Positions 54,340 to 63,029 of a stretch of 64,000 bases of DNA are shown here, in pieces. Origin of the DNA: Thermoguttaceae bacterium (GTDB taxonomy: Bacteria; Planctomycetota; Planctomycetia; Pirellulales; Thermoguttaceae); assembly GCA_017939795.1 (NCBI GenBank), contig JAGBAA010000112.1, forward strand, positions 22,933 through 86,932. Reading direction: 5' to 3'. A model generated the notes under the pieces. That model saw only the letters and a program-made list of their open reading frames with translations. It searched no databases and had not been told where the DNA came from. A program made the translations under genes and the position numbers. Each line of letters begins with the position of its first letter. Position 1 is the first letter of the stretch.

Positions 54340-54367
54340 TGGACGAAATCGTGAAACCCGATATACT
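54340..54367 (+). promoter_or_regulatory. possible promoter of paaK
   Basis: TGGACG (54340-54345), 16 bases, TATACT (54362-54367). The rest of the 447-base divergent gap (54042-54488) shows no gene. Confidence 0.55.
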
Positions 54368-54488
54368 GAAAATATTCCGCGGTCAACATGAAATGGGGTC
54401 GGGAAACGGTTTTGTTCCTGATTTCCGCGTTGACTTCGGCTGCGTTTCCATTTCCTTTTTGCTTTTTCAAAAAAAATCAGGATTTCCC

Positions 54489-55808
54489 ATGACGACTATT
54501 CCCGCATATCATCCCGTCAGTGCTCCCGATTATCTTCCCCAAAAACAGCTTCGTGAGCTTCAGTCCCAAAGACTTCAGCGTATGGTGAAACGAGCCTACG
54601 AAAACGTAGAACTGTATCGGACGCGCATGACCGAAAAAGGCGTCACGCCGGACGACATCCGCACGATCGACGACATCGTGAAGCTCCCGTTCACCATGAA
54701 AAACGACCTGCGCGACACGTACCCCTATGGTCTGTTCGCCTCTCCGCTGAATGAAGTCGTTCGTCTTCATGCCTCCAGCGGCACGACGGGGAAACCGATC
54801 GTCGTCGGATACACGAAAGAAGACGTCGACGTCTGGGATGAAGTCGTCGCGCGCTGTCTGGTCGGCTACGGCGTCACGGACGCGGACATCGTTCAGGTCG
54901 CTTACGGCTACGGTCTGTTCACGGGCGGACTGGGACTTCACGGCGGCGCGTCGAAGCTCGGATGCACGGTCGTCCCGATCTCCGGCGGCAATACCGAACG
55001 CCAGCTGATGCTCATGCGCGACTTCCACGTCACCTGCGTCGGCTGCACGCCGAGTTACTTTGTGCACATCATCGACAAGGCGCTCCAGATGGGGATCAAC
55101 ATGCGCGACTTCCCGATCAAATTCGGTGCATTCGGTGCGGAGCCCTGGTCGGAAGAAGTGCGGCACTACATCGAAGAGCAGGCCGGGATCAAAGCCTTCA
55201 ACATTTACGGTCTTTCCGAGATCTGCGGACCGGGCGTCGGTGCGGAATGCTGCTTCCAGGACGGAATGCATATTTTCGAAGACCACTTCTATCCCGAGAT
55301 CATCGATCCGGCGACCGGAGAAGCTCTTCCCGACGGTACGGAAGGCGAACTGGTCCTCTCGACGCTCAGCAAAGATGCGATGCCGATGCTGCGTTACCGT
55401 ACCCGCGACATCACCACGATCGACGTGGAACCATGCGCCTGCGGACGAACGATCCGCCGTATCCGTCCGATCCGCCGCCGCAGCGACGATATGCTCATCA
55501 TCCGCGGCGTGAACGTCTTCCCGTCGCAGATCGAAACGGGCATTCTGCGTGTTGACGGCGCCTCGCCGCACTTCCAGATCGTTCTGGACAAAGGCCCGGA
55601 CGGACTGGATCGGATCGAAGTCCGCGTAGAAGCGACTCCGGATGCCGTGGATGACACGGTCGCTTCCGTGGAGCAGTTCCAGAAGAAGATCCAGCACTCC
55701 ATTTCCCAGATCATCGGACTCTCGGTCAAAGTCACGCTCGTTCAGCCGTACACGATCGGACGCAGCGAAGGCAAGATGAACCGCGTGGTCGACAATCGGA
55801 ACAAATAA
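54489..55808 (+). CDS. paaK: phenylacetate-CoA ligase-type adenylate-forming enzyme
   Basis: 439 residues, the normal PaaK length. The ATG at 54489 follows AGGA; the frame is open much further upstream but without family character. The adenylation P-loop is HASSGTTGKPIVVGYT (about 92-107); other family segments are YGYGLFTGGLGLHGGASKLG, FNIYGLSEICGPGVG (about 238-252) and RYRTRDITTIDVEPCACGRT. The C-terminal AMP-binding domain begins IRRRSDDMLIIRGVNVFPSQIE. It joins CoA to phenylacetate or a related aryl acid; in anaerobes the same family serves indolepyruvate-oxidoreductase products. No other paa gene is nearby. Confidence 0.94.
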   Translation: MTTIPAYHPVSAPDYLPQKQLRELQSQRLQRMVKRAYENVELYRTRMTEKGVTPDDIRTIDDIVKLPFTMKNDLRDTYPYGLFASPLNEVVRLHASSGTTGKPIVVGYTKEDVDVWDEVVARCLVGYGVTDADIVQVAYGYGLFTGGLGLHGGASKLGCTVVPISGGNTERQLMLMRDFHVTCVGCTPSYFVHIIDKALQMGINMRDFPIKFGAFGAEPWSEEVRHYIEEQAGIKAFNIYGLSEICGPGVGAECCFQDGMHIFEDHFYPEIIDPATGEALPDGTEGELVLSTLSKDAMPMLRYRTRDITTIDVEPCACGRTIRRIRPIRRRSDDMLIIRGVNVFPSQIETGILRVDGASPHFQIVLDKGPDGLDRIEVRVEATPDAVDDTVASVEQFQKKIQHSISQIIGLSVKVTLVQPYTIGRSEGKMNRVVDNRNK

Positions 55809-55857
55809 CTTTCTGAAAAAGGCCGTTTACCTGCGGCATTCAGAGAACATTCGAATG

Positions 55858-55896
55858 GGCCTGAGAAGGAGCAGAAACCATTTCCCTCTCAGGCCC
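55858..55896. terminator. bidirectional terminator between paaK and the glycoside-hydrolase gene
   Basis: Perfect 10-bp stem GGGCCTGAGA (55858-55867) with TCTCAGGCCC (55887-55896), 50 bases after paaK and 38 bases from the convergent stop. T-rich, not pure T, on the plus side. Confidence 0.75.
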
Positions 55897-55934
55897 TTCC
55901 TTTTCAGGTATGTTCTGAACTTTTGGAGATCTTC

Positions 55935-58346
55935 TTATTTTTCAATGCGTGTACTCTTTGCTTTCAGCACGAAACCGTCTTTCATCGCAAAGTCCAGCTC
56001 CCCAAAATTCACCGTCACGCGCACACCGTTTGCGAATTCCGTCTGCTGAACTGTCCGGTCCTTCGAGAGGATGCGGAAAGCCGTCATTTCATGCCAGCCT
56101 GTCATTTCCGAGACCGGCTGCGCGATCGGGTAACTCGCGGCGATCTGGTCCCGGAATCGTTCATAGTTTCCGTCCGTGAACAGATACATTGGAGGGACGC
56201 CGTACAGCGCATTGAACAGGTCGCGTTTTTCCCAGAGTTCCGGCAGTTTATTATTGTAGTCGCCCCAGTACCAGTACGAGACCGTACAGTCATGGTAGAC
56301 CAGTTCCCAAAGCGGGAGCCGGTACGCTTCGCCGACCTGGTATTTCCGGACTTTTTCGGGAACTTCGTCCCAGATCTCCGCAATATTCCGTCCGGAATCC
56401 GGCACACGGTAGGGACCGAGGCTCATCATCCCTTCGTAGAAATCGCAGAACGGCACCGAGGCTTCATGGCCGGTCTCCGAGCCGGTCACGAGATCAAATT
56501 CACGTCCGAGAACAGCCAGAAGTTCCATTTTCGCCTTTTTGCTTTCCGTTCGCGTGCACGGATGCTTTGGATGCCAGCACTCACGCCAGGGTGAGGCGGT
56601 CGTCGTGTCGATGAAACGTGCCCGATACTTTTTCGTCTGAAGTTCCTTTCCGACCCGTTCTCTCTCGTACGGGACCGCACACATATCGCAGAGGACGCCG
56701 CAGGGGATACGCGGTTTCGTTTTGTCTTTCTGGCTCACGCCCCAGCCGCGGATCCAGTCGCCGTTTGCGTCGGTCATCAGCTCATCGCGTTCCCACGCTT
56801 CGCTGGTCCAGTCGCCGTGTTTTCCGTTGAGGAGCGGGAAATTGGCAGGATCCATGGAGTCCTGGTAGATGTCGTATCGGCTCGTAAGGACACCGGGCAT
56901 TGCGTTCATCTCGCGGATCTCCTCCGCGCTTCCGCCCGCACTGGCGAGGATCTTCTTCACGCCCATCGACTGAAGTTCGCGATAGACGCGGAGCTTGTTT
57001 CCGCCAAGGTACCAGATGTTCGCGGCTCCGATGAGGCGTTCCATTCCCTCTTTCAGCTTCGGATTTCTCCGGATCTTTTCCGTGAACGGCACGACCAGAC
57101 CGATGGAGTCTGCGTACTGGCGGTAGCGTTTCGCCAATTCCGTCACGCCGGCTTTTTCAAAGAAAACGTAGCGTACCGTGCGTGCGTGACCGAGTTTCTT
57201 CATCTGTGCGTCCCACGAAAGCTGCACGCACAGCGGAGTGTTTTCGGAAACGCTCACGCGGGCATCGTCGCTCGTTTCGATGATGGCGAGATACCCGCTT
57301 TTTCCGACGATTTCCCCAGCCTGATTCACCGCATCAGGATCGGAACCGGCATCCGCAGCAAACGCTTCCTCAAACTGTCCCCAGAATGCCATGCACAGAC
57401 CATGCCCGCCGTAGGTGATCATCGAGTGCGTCCCCGGTGCTTTTTCTGTCACGGGGAAAGAGATCCCTTCGTTGACGGGGAGAATAATGCGGTCCTTCGC
57501 TTTACTCTGAAATGCGGGAGGATACGGAAGCGCGGAGGGAAGTTCCTGCTGCGGGTCTCCGGAAACGGTGACGCACAATTCCGGTTTCCCGGCTTCCAGG
57601 GTGAGTTTTCCAGAGAATTCCTTGACCGTCCGGGCATTCAGAGCCGTGAATTCGATCGAGTTCGCATCGATCTTCACGTCCTGCACATAAAATGTCTGGG
57701 CCGTGTCCGCAGGAATCCAGGATCTCCCGGATCTTTTATCCAGAACACAAAACGTACCGCCGATGTTTTCGAACGTGACTTTCAGCATTTCGTTTTCCAA
57801 AACCGTCTCTTTTGCCGTTTCTGGAATGGTGATCTCACCAACTTTACGCAGCGTGTAATTCCTGAAGCAGACGGCATACTCCCCGCTGTAGGCAGCCCCG
57901 ACGACTCGCGGAGTCATGGCGGTCCGTCCCGGCGGAATGATGAACCGGGTCGTCAGCGTGCGGAATTCCCCGTTCGTTTCGTTCTGGATCCCACTTGAGC
58001 CGTACGTCCAATCCGTCGTTTCCTTGCCGTTTTCGAGGACGACGCTGATTCCGGCATTTCCTTTTCCGGAAGTCTTCATTTCGCACGTCATTTCGTAGAT
58101 CTCTCCCGAATGAACGTCCCATTTCCGGCTGCTGTGTGAGCAGAAATCGGCGGATCCCTTAAAATGAAGGAGCTGCGTGTCCGTTTCTCCCTCGACCGGC
58201 GTCAGCGAGATCTCTCCGCTGCGCGCCCAGCAGCGTGAAAATTCAAGTTTCTCCGCACTCTCCCATTCTTCCGCACCCGCAAATACGGCCCCCAAAAAGA
58301 AAACAGCAAACTGGAAAACCCCAAAGAAGGCAAGCGTTTTTTTCAT
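55935..58346 (-). CDS. secreted large glycoside-hydrolase-like protein (GH101/DUF5696-like)
   Basis: 803 residues. A signal peptide (FFGVFQFAVFFLGAVFAGAE) is followed by a carbohydrate-binding-like beta domain (about 26-170), a beta-sandwich (about 175-380) and a TIM-barrel-like region from about 430. Marks in the barrel are FIDTTTASPWRECWHPKHPCTR (residues about 590-610) and LVTGSETGHEA (about 633-643), where Asp and Glu could be catalytic. The pattern resembles the endo-alpha-N-acetylgalactosaminidase clan or DUF5696 proteins, but the match is by memory and weak. It is the last gene of a run with the acyltransferase (12-base gap) and the SGNH hydrolase. Confidence 0.72.
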   Translation of the reverse strand: MKKTLAFFGVFQFAVFFLGAVFAGAEEWESAEKLEFSRCWARSGEISLTPVEGETDTQLLHFKGSADFCSHSSRKWDVHSGEIYEMTCEMKTSGKGNAGISVVLENGKETTDWTYGSSGIQNETNGEFRTLTTRFIIPPGRTAMTPRVVGAAYSGEYAVCFRNYTLRKVGEITIPETAKETVLENEMLKVTFENIGGTFCVLDKRSGRSWIPADTAQTFYVQDVKIDANSIEFTALNARTVKEFSGKLTLEAGKPELCVTVSGDPQQELPSALPYPPAFQSKAKDRIILPVNEGISFPVTEKAPGTHSMITYGGHGLCMAFWGQFEEAFAADAGSDPDAVNQAGEIVGKSGYLAIIETSDDARVSVSENTPLCVQLSWDAQMKKLGHARTVRYVFFEKAGVTELAKRYRQYADSIGLVVPFTEKIRRNPKLKEGMERLIGAANIWYLGGNKLRVYRELQSMGVKKILASAGGSAEEIREMNAMPGVLTSRYDIYQDSMDPANFPLLNGKHGDWTSEAWERDELMTDANGDWIRGWGVSQKDKTKPRIPCGVLCDMCAVPYERERVGKELQTKKYRARFIDTTTASPWRECWHPKHPCTRTESKKAKMELLAVLGREFDLVTGSETGHEASVPFCDFYEGMMSLGPYRVPDSGRNIAEIWDEVPEKVRKYQVGEAYRLPLWELVYHDCTVSYWYWGDYNNKLPELWEKRDLFNALYGVPPMYLFTDGNYERFRDQIAASYPIAQPVSEMTGWHEMTAFRILSKDRTVQQTEFANGVRVTVNFGELDFAMKDGFVLKAKSTRIEK

Positions 58347-58358
58347 GAAATGTTCTCC

Positions 58359-59279
58359 TCATTTTGATCCTGTCGGGTCGGGTTTACTTTTCTTCTTTCT
58401 TTCCGGTTTCGGACGCCATCGATTATGGATCCACCAGTACTGTTCCGGTGTACGCCGAATAAGACGCTCAAAGACGTCATTGTACCACTGCGCCATCGCA
58501 CGCGGCAGGGTCAGTTCCGGACGAAGTTCCGGTTCGAGAAACTCTTCAACGCAAATGCGGAATCGGAAAAACTCCTCATTCTGCCGGATCGGTGCAGAAA
58601 GCACGACGGGGGCGTTGAACGTGCTGGAAAGGATCGGGACCACCTTGTATGTCGAAACATCCCGCCCGAAAGATCTCACCCAAAGTCCCTTTTCGCCGGC
58701 ATACTGGTCGGTGAGGATGACGACGGAGCGTCCCTGCGTCATCGCGGCTTCGAGCATCGGCGCGGCATTCTTTTTCGGAATGAGCAGCTGACCGGTCGTA
58801 CGGCGGAAACGGCCAAGGTAGTCGTTCAGGTACGGATTGTCGAGCGTCCGCGCCACGCAGTACGACGGAATGCCGATCAGTCCCAAAACGTAGCCGGCAA
58901 ACTCAAAATTCCCGAGATGACCGGTCGCGTAGATCAGCGGCCGCCGCTCGTAAAGCGTCCGGAGAGTCTGCGCCTCATTTTCGAGCTTGACGTACTTCTT
59001 CCAGTTGGAAAGATGGATCTTTCGCTCTGCCAGTGCCGCCTCGATGAGCATCAGAAACAGATGCCGCCAGACTCTGCGTTCCAGCTTCCGAAGCTCATCC
59101 GGCTGCATTTCCGGAAAGGCGTGCGTCAGATTTTCTTTCAAAAGCCGGCCGCGCACGTGCAGAACATCCGCACACAGCCAGGCCATGAACTCAGCAAAAC
59201 CGCGAGCCTGCTCAAGCGAAAGCGCCTGAAGTACCGCGACGATCAGACGCACCAGAATATAAACGATGAAATCTTTCAT
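58359..59279 (-). CDS. LpxL/HtrB-like lysophospholipid acyltransferase
   Basis: 306 residues. The catalytic H-x4-E motif is ATGHLGNFEFAG (about 117-128); YLGRFRRTTGQLLIPKKNA and VVILTDQYAGEKGLWVRSFG are the following conserved blocks. An N-terminal hydrophobic helix anchors it to the inner membrane. Family members add secondary acyl chains to lipid A, which would imply lipid A-type outer membrane in this organism; a role with other lipids cannot be excluded. It lies 41 bases after the SGNH-hydrolase gene. Confidence 0.9.
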   Translation of the reverse strand: MKDFIVYILVRLIVAVLQALSLEQARGFAEFMAWLCADVLHVRGRLLKENLTHAFPEMQPDELRKLERRVWRHLFLMLIEAALAERKIHLSNWKKYVKLENEAQTLRTLYERRPLIYATGHLGNFEFAGYVLGLIGIPSYCVARTLDNPYLNDYLGRFRRTTGQLLIPKKNAAPMLEAAMTQGRSVVILTDQYAGEKGLWVRSFGRDVSTYKVVPILSSTFNAPVVLSAPIRQNEEFFRFRICVEEFLEPELRPELTLPRAMAQWYNDVFERLIRRTPEQYWWIHNRWRPKPERKKKSKPDPTGSK

Positions 59280-59320
59280 GAAAATCCTAGTATTGCATTT
59301 TTTTCAATTCACGATCGGCA

Positions 59321-60706
59321 TCACGGAGCACACGGACGCACTTCGTATCGGTGCGCGGACGGAATGCGCATTTTTTCGAGTTCTTCCGTCTGGTCCGCGA
59401 GTTTTCGGAGGACTTCGCCGCGGTTTTCCCAATTCGCAAGATAGCCGGGGACTTTCGTTTCAAAGTATCCGGTACTCTTCGCCATTTTTTCATCAAAGAT
59501 CTTCTTCACGGCCGAGAGATCATCCGGATCCACCCATCGGCGCAGGTACCAGCGGACGGCGGCGTAGTTGCGCAGGATCACTTCCGTATCGCGCCGTACA
59601 AGCCCAAGAACGCGGACCTGCTGAGCCTGGCGGAACTGCGGCGTTTTGTCGTTCATCGCAAGATCCACACCCTCCTGAAGTTCTTCGGCCGTATACGTTC
59701 CCACGACCTCACCGTCGATCAGAAGTTCATGGTTTCCGGAAGAAAGTCCCTTCACGCAGAAAATTTCCCGGTTCAGATCCTGCACGATCGGAAGGTCCTC
59801 AAGCACCGAATATGCTCCCGGATCGATCGGGAAAGGAAGTGCTTTGGCGAGTACCGTGCAGGCGAGACCACCGTCGGTCTTCTGAAGATCCCGAACCACT
59901 GCGTTTTCTGCCGAAAGAACCGTTTCCCCCTCAAGCACCACGCGGGAAACGAGAGCCGGTGCATTCTGCGACTTCAGAAAAAGCCACGCCATCATCAGAT
60001 GCCCCGGTGCTCCGGGATGTACACGGTCCGGGCCAATGATCGTGTAGCGGGGATCTTTTTTCTGTTTCTCCGCGTTAAATGCCGTCATCGGAGCATGGAG
60101 ATCCACGACCTCCACCGTTCCGGGAGCCTTTTTCGACGCCAGTTCCGCCGCCAATGCCTTCACGATCTCTGCACACCGTCCCAGCCCGTCATTGCACCCG
60201 GGCTGATTATTGTTTCGGTCATTCACGCCGGTCTGGTCAAACGGAGAGGGGGTAAGGAAAATAAAGTGCGGATCAAGTTTTTCCTGAAGCATTCCGGCCA
60301 GCTTTGCCGTACTTTCCGCATACCATTTCAGAGAGCCTTCCTGACGCCGGAGCTGGTCTTCCGACGGAGCGGAAACGTAATTTCCCCGCCCCACGTCATT
60401 CATGCCGAACATGAGAACGACGACATCCGGATCCTGCGAAAAAACATCTTCCTCAATGCGCGTCATGGCTCCGGAAGCAGTATCCCCGGCCACTCCGGCA
60501 TTCAGGAAGGAGATCTTCGCATTCGGAAATCGCGTAAGATAGTAGTCGTAGATCATGTAGTGGAATCGGCCTCCATGAGTGATGCTGTCGCCGTAGAAGC
60601 AGATCTTCTGACCGTTCCGGAACACATCCGCAGAGGCGTTCCGAACTGTCAGACAAAGCACCAGACACAGGATTCCAAATACAAAGCATGGCACAAAACG
60701 TTTCAT
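59321..60706 (-). CDS. secreted SGNH/GDSL hydrolase
   Basis: 461 residues. A signal peptide (FVFGILCLVLCLTVRNASA) is cleaved near residue 27. SGNH blocks: ICFYGDSITHGG (Ser, about 35-46), FLNAGVAGDTAS (Gly), VLMFGMNDVG (Asn, about 98-107) and GPDRVHPGAPGH (Asp and His, about 228-239). The C-terminal half (about 250-461) is an all-beta then helical region not needed for the fold. It is probably an esterase acting on acetylated glycans. It precedes the acyltransferase and the GH-like gene on the same strand. Confidence 0.9.
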   Translation of the reverse strand: MKRFVPCFVFGILCLVLCLTVRNASADVFRNGQKICFYGDSITHGGRFHYMIYDYYLTRFPNAKISFLNAGVAGDTASGAMTRIEEDVFSQDPDVVVLMFGMNDVGRGNYVSAPSEDQLRRQEGSLKWYAESTAKLAGMLQEKLDPHFIFLTPSPFDQTGVNDRNNNQPGCNDGLGRCAEIVKALAAELASKKAPGTVEVVDLHAPMTAFNAEKQKKDPRYTIIGPDRVHPGAPGHLMMAWLFLKSQNAPALVSRVVLEGETVLSAENAVVRDLQKTDGGLACTVLAKALPFPIDPGAYSVLEDLPIVQDLNREIFCVKGLSSGNHELLIDGEVVGTYTAEELQEGVDLAMNDKTPQFRQAQQVRVLGLVRRDTEVILRNYAAVRWYLRRWVDPDDLSAVKKIFDEKMAKSTGYFETKVPGYLANWENRGEVLRKLADQTEELEKMRIPSAHRYEVRPCAP

Positions 60707-60844
60707 GGCGGGTCCTTTTTCTACAAATGAAGGTCAGGTATCTGCTTTCCTCCTGAAAAGCAGGCCAACTCCCTGATTTTACCATAAACCGCCGTTCCCG
60801 TAAATACCGTATCCCGCAGAAAATTGCAGAAATAAAGGATCCAG

Positions 60845-60884
60845 AAGAAAAAAAGCCCCGAATTTTTACTGTTCGGGGTTTTCT
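60845..60884 (-). terminator. terminator of the DUF1080-nfo-PqqD-like operon
   Basis: CCCCGAA (60856-60862) pairs with TTCGGGG (60872-60878); on the minus strand it is followed by a C and then eight T (60847-60854). Confidence 0.9.
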
Positions 60885-60910
60885 TGAAGACAGACATTGG
60901 CAGAAAGCGT

Positions 60911-61252
60911 TCAGTTTTCCTCAAAGACCATGCCGGAGAGGGTCATGCTTTGGAGGAAACGCTCGATCAGAACACGCGGGATCACGTCGCGCAGTTCCGG
61001 TGCGGGAAGGTAGTCCTGCGCAAGACGGTCCAGAAGCTCATCCAGCGTCAGGGCTTCTTTCTGAAGGCACTGGATCACGGCGGCACCCAGATCGTTCATC
61101 AGGTGCGTATCGTCCGAATCGAGGCAGTAGACCACCGAAAGCGGCTCACTGTCCGTCGGCGTCCCTTCTTCCCAGCGGCGCCAGAGAAGATGAGAATCAT
61201 CCAGCGCACGCCAGCGGCGGGGAGAGGAGGAGGAGGCAGTTTGTTCGCTCAT
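60911..61252 (-). CDS. PqqD-like peptide chaperone of the HPr-rel-A type
   Basis: 113 residues. The segment PLSVVYCLDSDDTHLMNDLGAAVIQCL (about residues 37-63), with Asp-Thr-His-Leu-Asn spacing, matches the PqqD-related proteins of the HPr-rel-A system; the helical C-terminus (LTLDELLDRLAQDYL) completes a winged-helix PqqD fold. PqqD proteins hand precursor peptides to radical-SAM or other modifying enzymes. In the HPr-rel-A system it normally neighbours an HPr-kinase-like protein and a nucleotidyltransferase. Here it follows nfo by 17 bases and none of those partners is in the window. Assignment is by motif memory. Confidence 0.7.
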   Translation of the reverse strand: MSEQTASSSSPRRWRALDDSHLLWRRWEEGTPTDSEPLSVVYCLDSDDTHLMNDLGAAVIQCLQKEALTLDELLDRLAQDYLPAPELRDVIPRVLIERFLQSMTLSGMVFEEN

Positions 61253-61269
61253 GGACTCACCCTCCCATC

Positions 61270-62178
61270 CTATTCACCGATCAGACTTCGCAGGGTCCGA
61301 AGGTTCACGACGTCCCGATCTTCTTCAAGACCGGTCTCTTCGTTCTTTTTCGTTCCCTTCGGCGTTTCAAGATACTTCGGAACGTCCTCAAAACGCGGAT
61401 CGGAAAGCAGAAGCCGAAACGATTCCAGCGGGATCTTTCCCTCACCGATGTGCGCGTGGCGGTCCACCCGGCTGCCGAGGTCCTTCATCGCGTCGTTGAT
61501 GTGGAACGCACGGAAACGCGCCAGCCCGACGATCTCATCAAAGTGCGACGTCATCTCCGCGTACTTCTCCGGCGTGGAGAAATCATATCCTGCCGCAAAC
61601 GCATGGCACGTGTCGAAACAGACGCCCAAACGAAAATCATCTCCGGACGCTTCCGCCGGTTTCCGCCCCTCGACACTCTCGATGATCTGCGCGATATGCT
61701 CCAGCTCAAAACCAAGATTGGTCCCCTGCCCGGCTGTGTTTTCGAGCAGACACCGCGTCTGGATCCCGTCCGTATGTTCCAGCACTCTGCGCAGTCCCTC
61801 CGCGATCCGGTCCAGACCTTCCTGCGGAGTCGAAGTCGTGTAGGAGCCGGGATGCGTCACGACAAAAGGGATCCCCAGCTCGTTCGCACGAAGAAGTTCG
61901 TCCTCAAACGCCGCGATCGATTTCAGCCACAGTTCGTCTGACGGCGACCCCAGATTGATGAGGTACGAGTCGTGCGAAATAGGGTGCGAGATCCCGCAGC
62001 GTTCCTGCGCCTCGCGAAACAGCTCGACGTCCTTCGGCGTGAGGGCTTTCCCCTTCCACTGGTTACTGTTTTTTGTGAAGATCTGCACACATTGGCATCC
62101 GGCAGTCTCCGCGGCCTCTACCGCCCGGTAAAGACCGCCGGAGATGGACATGTGCGCTCCAAGAATGGATTTCGTCAT
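61270..62178 (-). CDS. nfo: endonuclease IV (AP endonuclease)
   Basis: 302 residues. It cuts 5' of abasic sites in base-excision repair. TIM-barrel metal ligands are in GAHMSISGGLYRAV (His about 9), FVVTHPGSYT (His), LLENTAGQGTNLG (Glu), GVCFDTCHAFAAGYD (Asp and His), HINDAMKDLGSRVDRHAHIGEG (Asp/His cluster) and YLETPKG (Glu), so all three zinc sites look intact. It is 11 bases after the DUF1080 gene and 17 bases before the PqqD-like gene, a three-gene operon. Confidence 0.96.
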   Translation of the reverse strand: MTKSILGAHMSISGGLYRAVEAAETAGCQCVQIFTKNSNQWKGKALTPKDVELFREAQERCGISHPISHDSYLINLGSPSDELWLKSIAAFEDELLRANELGIPFVVTHPGSYTTSTPQEGLDRIAEGLRRVLEHTDGIQTRCLLENTAGQGTNLGFELEHIAQIIESVEGRKPAEASGDDFRLGVCFDTCHAFAAGYDFSTPEKYAEMTSHFDEIVGLARFRAFHINDAMKDLGSRVDRHAHIGEGKIPLESFRLLLSDPRFEDVPKYLETPKGTKKNEETGLEEDRDVVNLRTLRSLIGE

Positions 62179-62189
62179 GGATCGAGTCC

Positions 62190-62933
62190 TTAATCTTCGA
62201 TTTCCTTGATCCAGATATTGCGGAAACGGACCGGGTTGCCGTGATCCTGAAGTTTCAGCGGAAGTTTGGGAGCGTGGGCTTCATAAACCGCCGGTTTGTA
62301 CCAGAATGTGCCGCCGAGAAGCTCAAAATCGTCCTGGATCACGACGCCGTTGTGGATGACCGTCAGACGGGCTTTGCGCGTAACGTTTCCTTTTTCGTCG
62401 AATTTCGGCGCGGTGAATTTAATGTCGTAGGACTGCCATTCGCCCGGCTTCCGGCACGCGTTTTTGAGCGGAGGAGCCTGCTTGTAGATCGCACCGCACT
62501 GACCGTCAAAGTACGTGTCGTTCTGATACGAATCCAGGATCTGGACCTCATATTTTCCCATGATGTAAACGCCGCTGTTTCCGCGACCCTGACCGCGTCC
62601 GCTCACTTTCGCCGGGGATGCCCATTCGAGGTGGATATGGCAGCTGCCGAACGACTGTTTCGTTTCCGCCGTTCCGCCGTGGACTTCCGCGTAACCGTCC
62701 TTCACGACCCAATTCTGCACGTTATTGAAATGCTTCTTGATGTCCGTTCCGTCAAACAGAACGACCGCGCCTTCCGGAGCCGGCGTGCAGACAGGCTGCG
62801 CGTTTTCCACACGTTCGGGACGGTCCCAGATGATGCCGTTCTTGTACTCAAGCTGCGCCTGAGCGGAAACGGCCGAAACTGCCAGAAGAACCAGAGATGC
62901 CAGAATGGAGGCGGGACGAATGGTATGATACAT
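62190..62933 (-). CDS. secreted DUF1080 (3-keto-disaccharide hydrolase-like) protein
   Basis: 247 residues. A signal peptide (ILASLVLLAVSAVSAQA) is cleaved near residue 27. The concanavalin-like DUF1080 domain shows PEGAVVLFDGTDIKKHF, FGSCHIHLEWASP, GRGNSGVYIMGKYEVQILDSY and NPVRFRNIWIKEIED. This family is greatly expanded in planctomycetes; some members cleave 3-keto-glycosides, others are uncharacterised. It heads the operon with nfo and the PqqD-like gene, an unusual pairing with a DNA-repair enzyme. Confidence 0.92.
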   Translation of the reverse strand: MYHTIRPASILASLVLLAVSAVSAQAQLEYKNGIIWDRPERVENAQPVCTPAPEGAVVLFDGTDIKKHFNNVQNWVVKDGYAEVHGGTAETKQSFGSCHIHLEWASPAKVSGRGQGRGNSGVYIMGKYEVQILDSYQNDTYFDGQCGAIYKQAPPLKNACRKPGEWQSYDIKFTAPKFDEKGNVTRKARLTVIHNGVVIQDDFELLGGTFWYKPAVYEAHAPKLPLKLQDHGNPVRFRNIWIKEIED

Positions 62934-62961
62934 GATCTTCTCCTATCGTGAAATTAATTTG

Positions 62962-62992
62962 AAAAAAGCACTGCGGCAAAAAACGCAGTGCT
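62962..62992 (-). terminator. terminator of the right-end DUF1559 gene
   Basis: GCACTGCG (62968-62975) pairs with CGCAGTGC (62984-62991); on the minus strand six T follow (62962-62967). Confidence 0.92.
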
Positions 62993-63029
62993 TCTGAAAT
63001 CGAAATCTATGCCGTGATCTCAGACCTCA

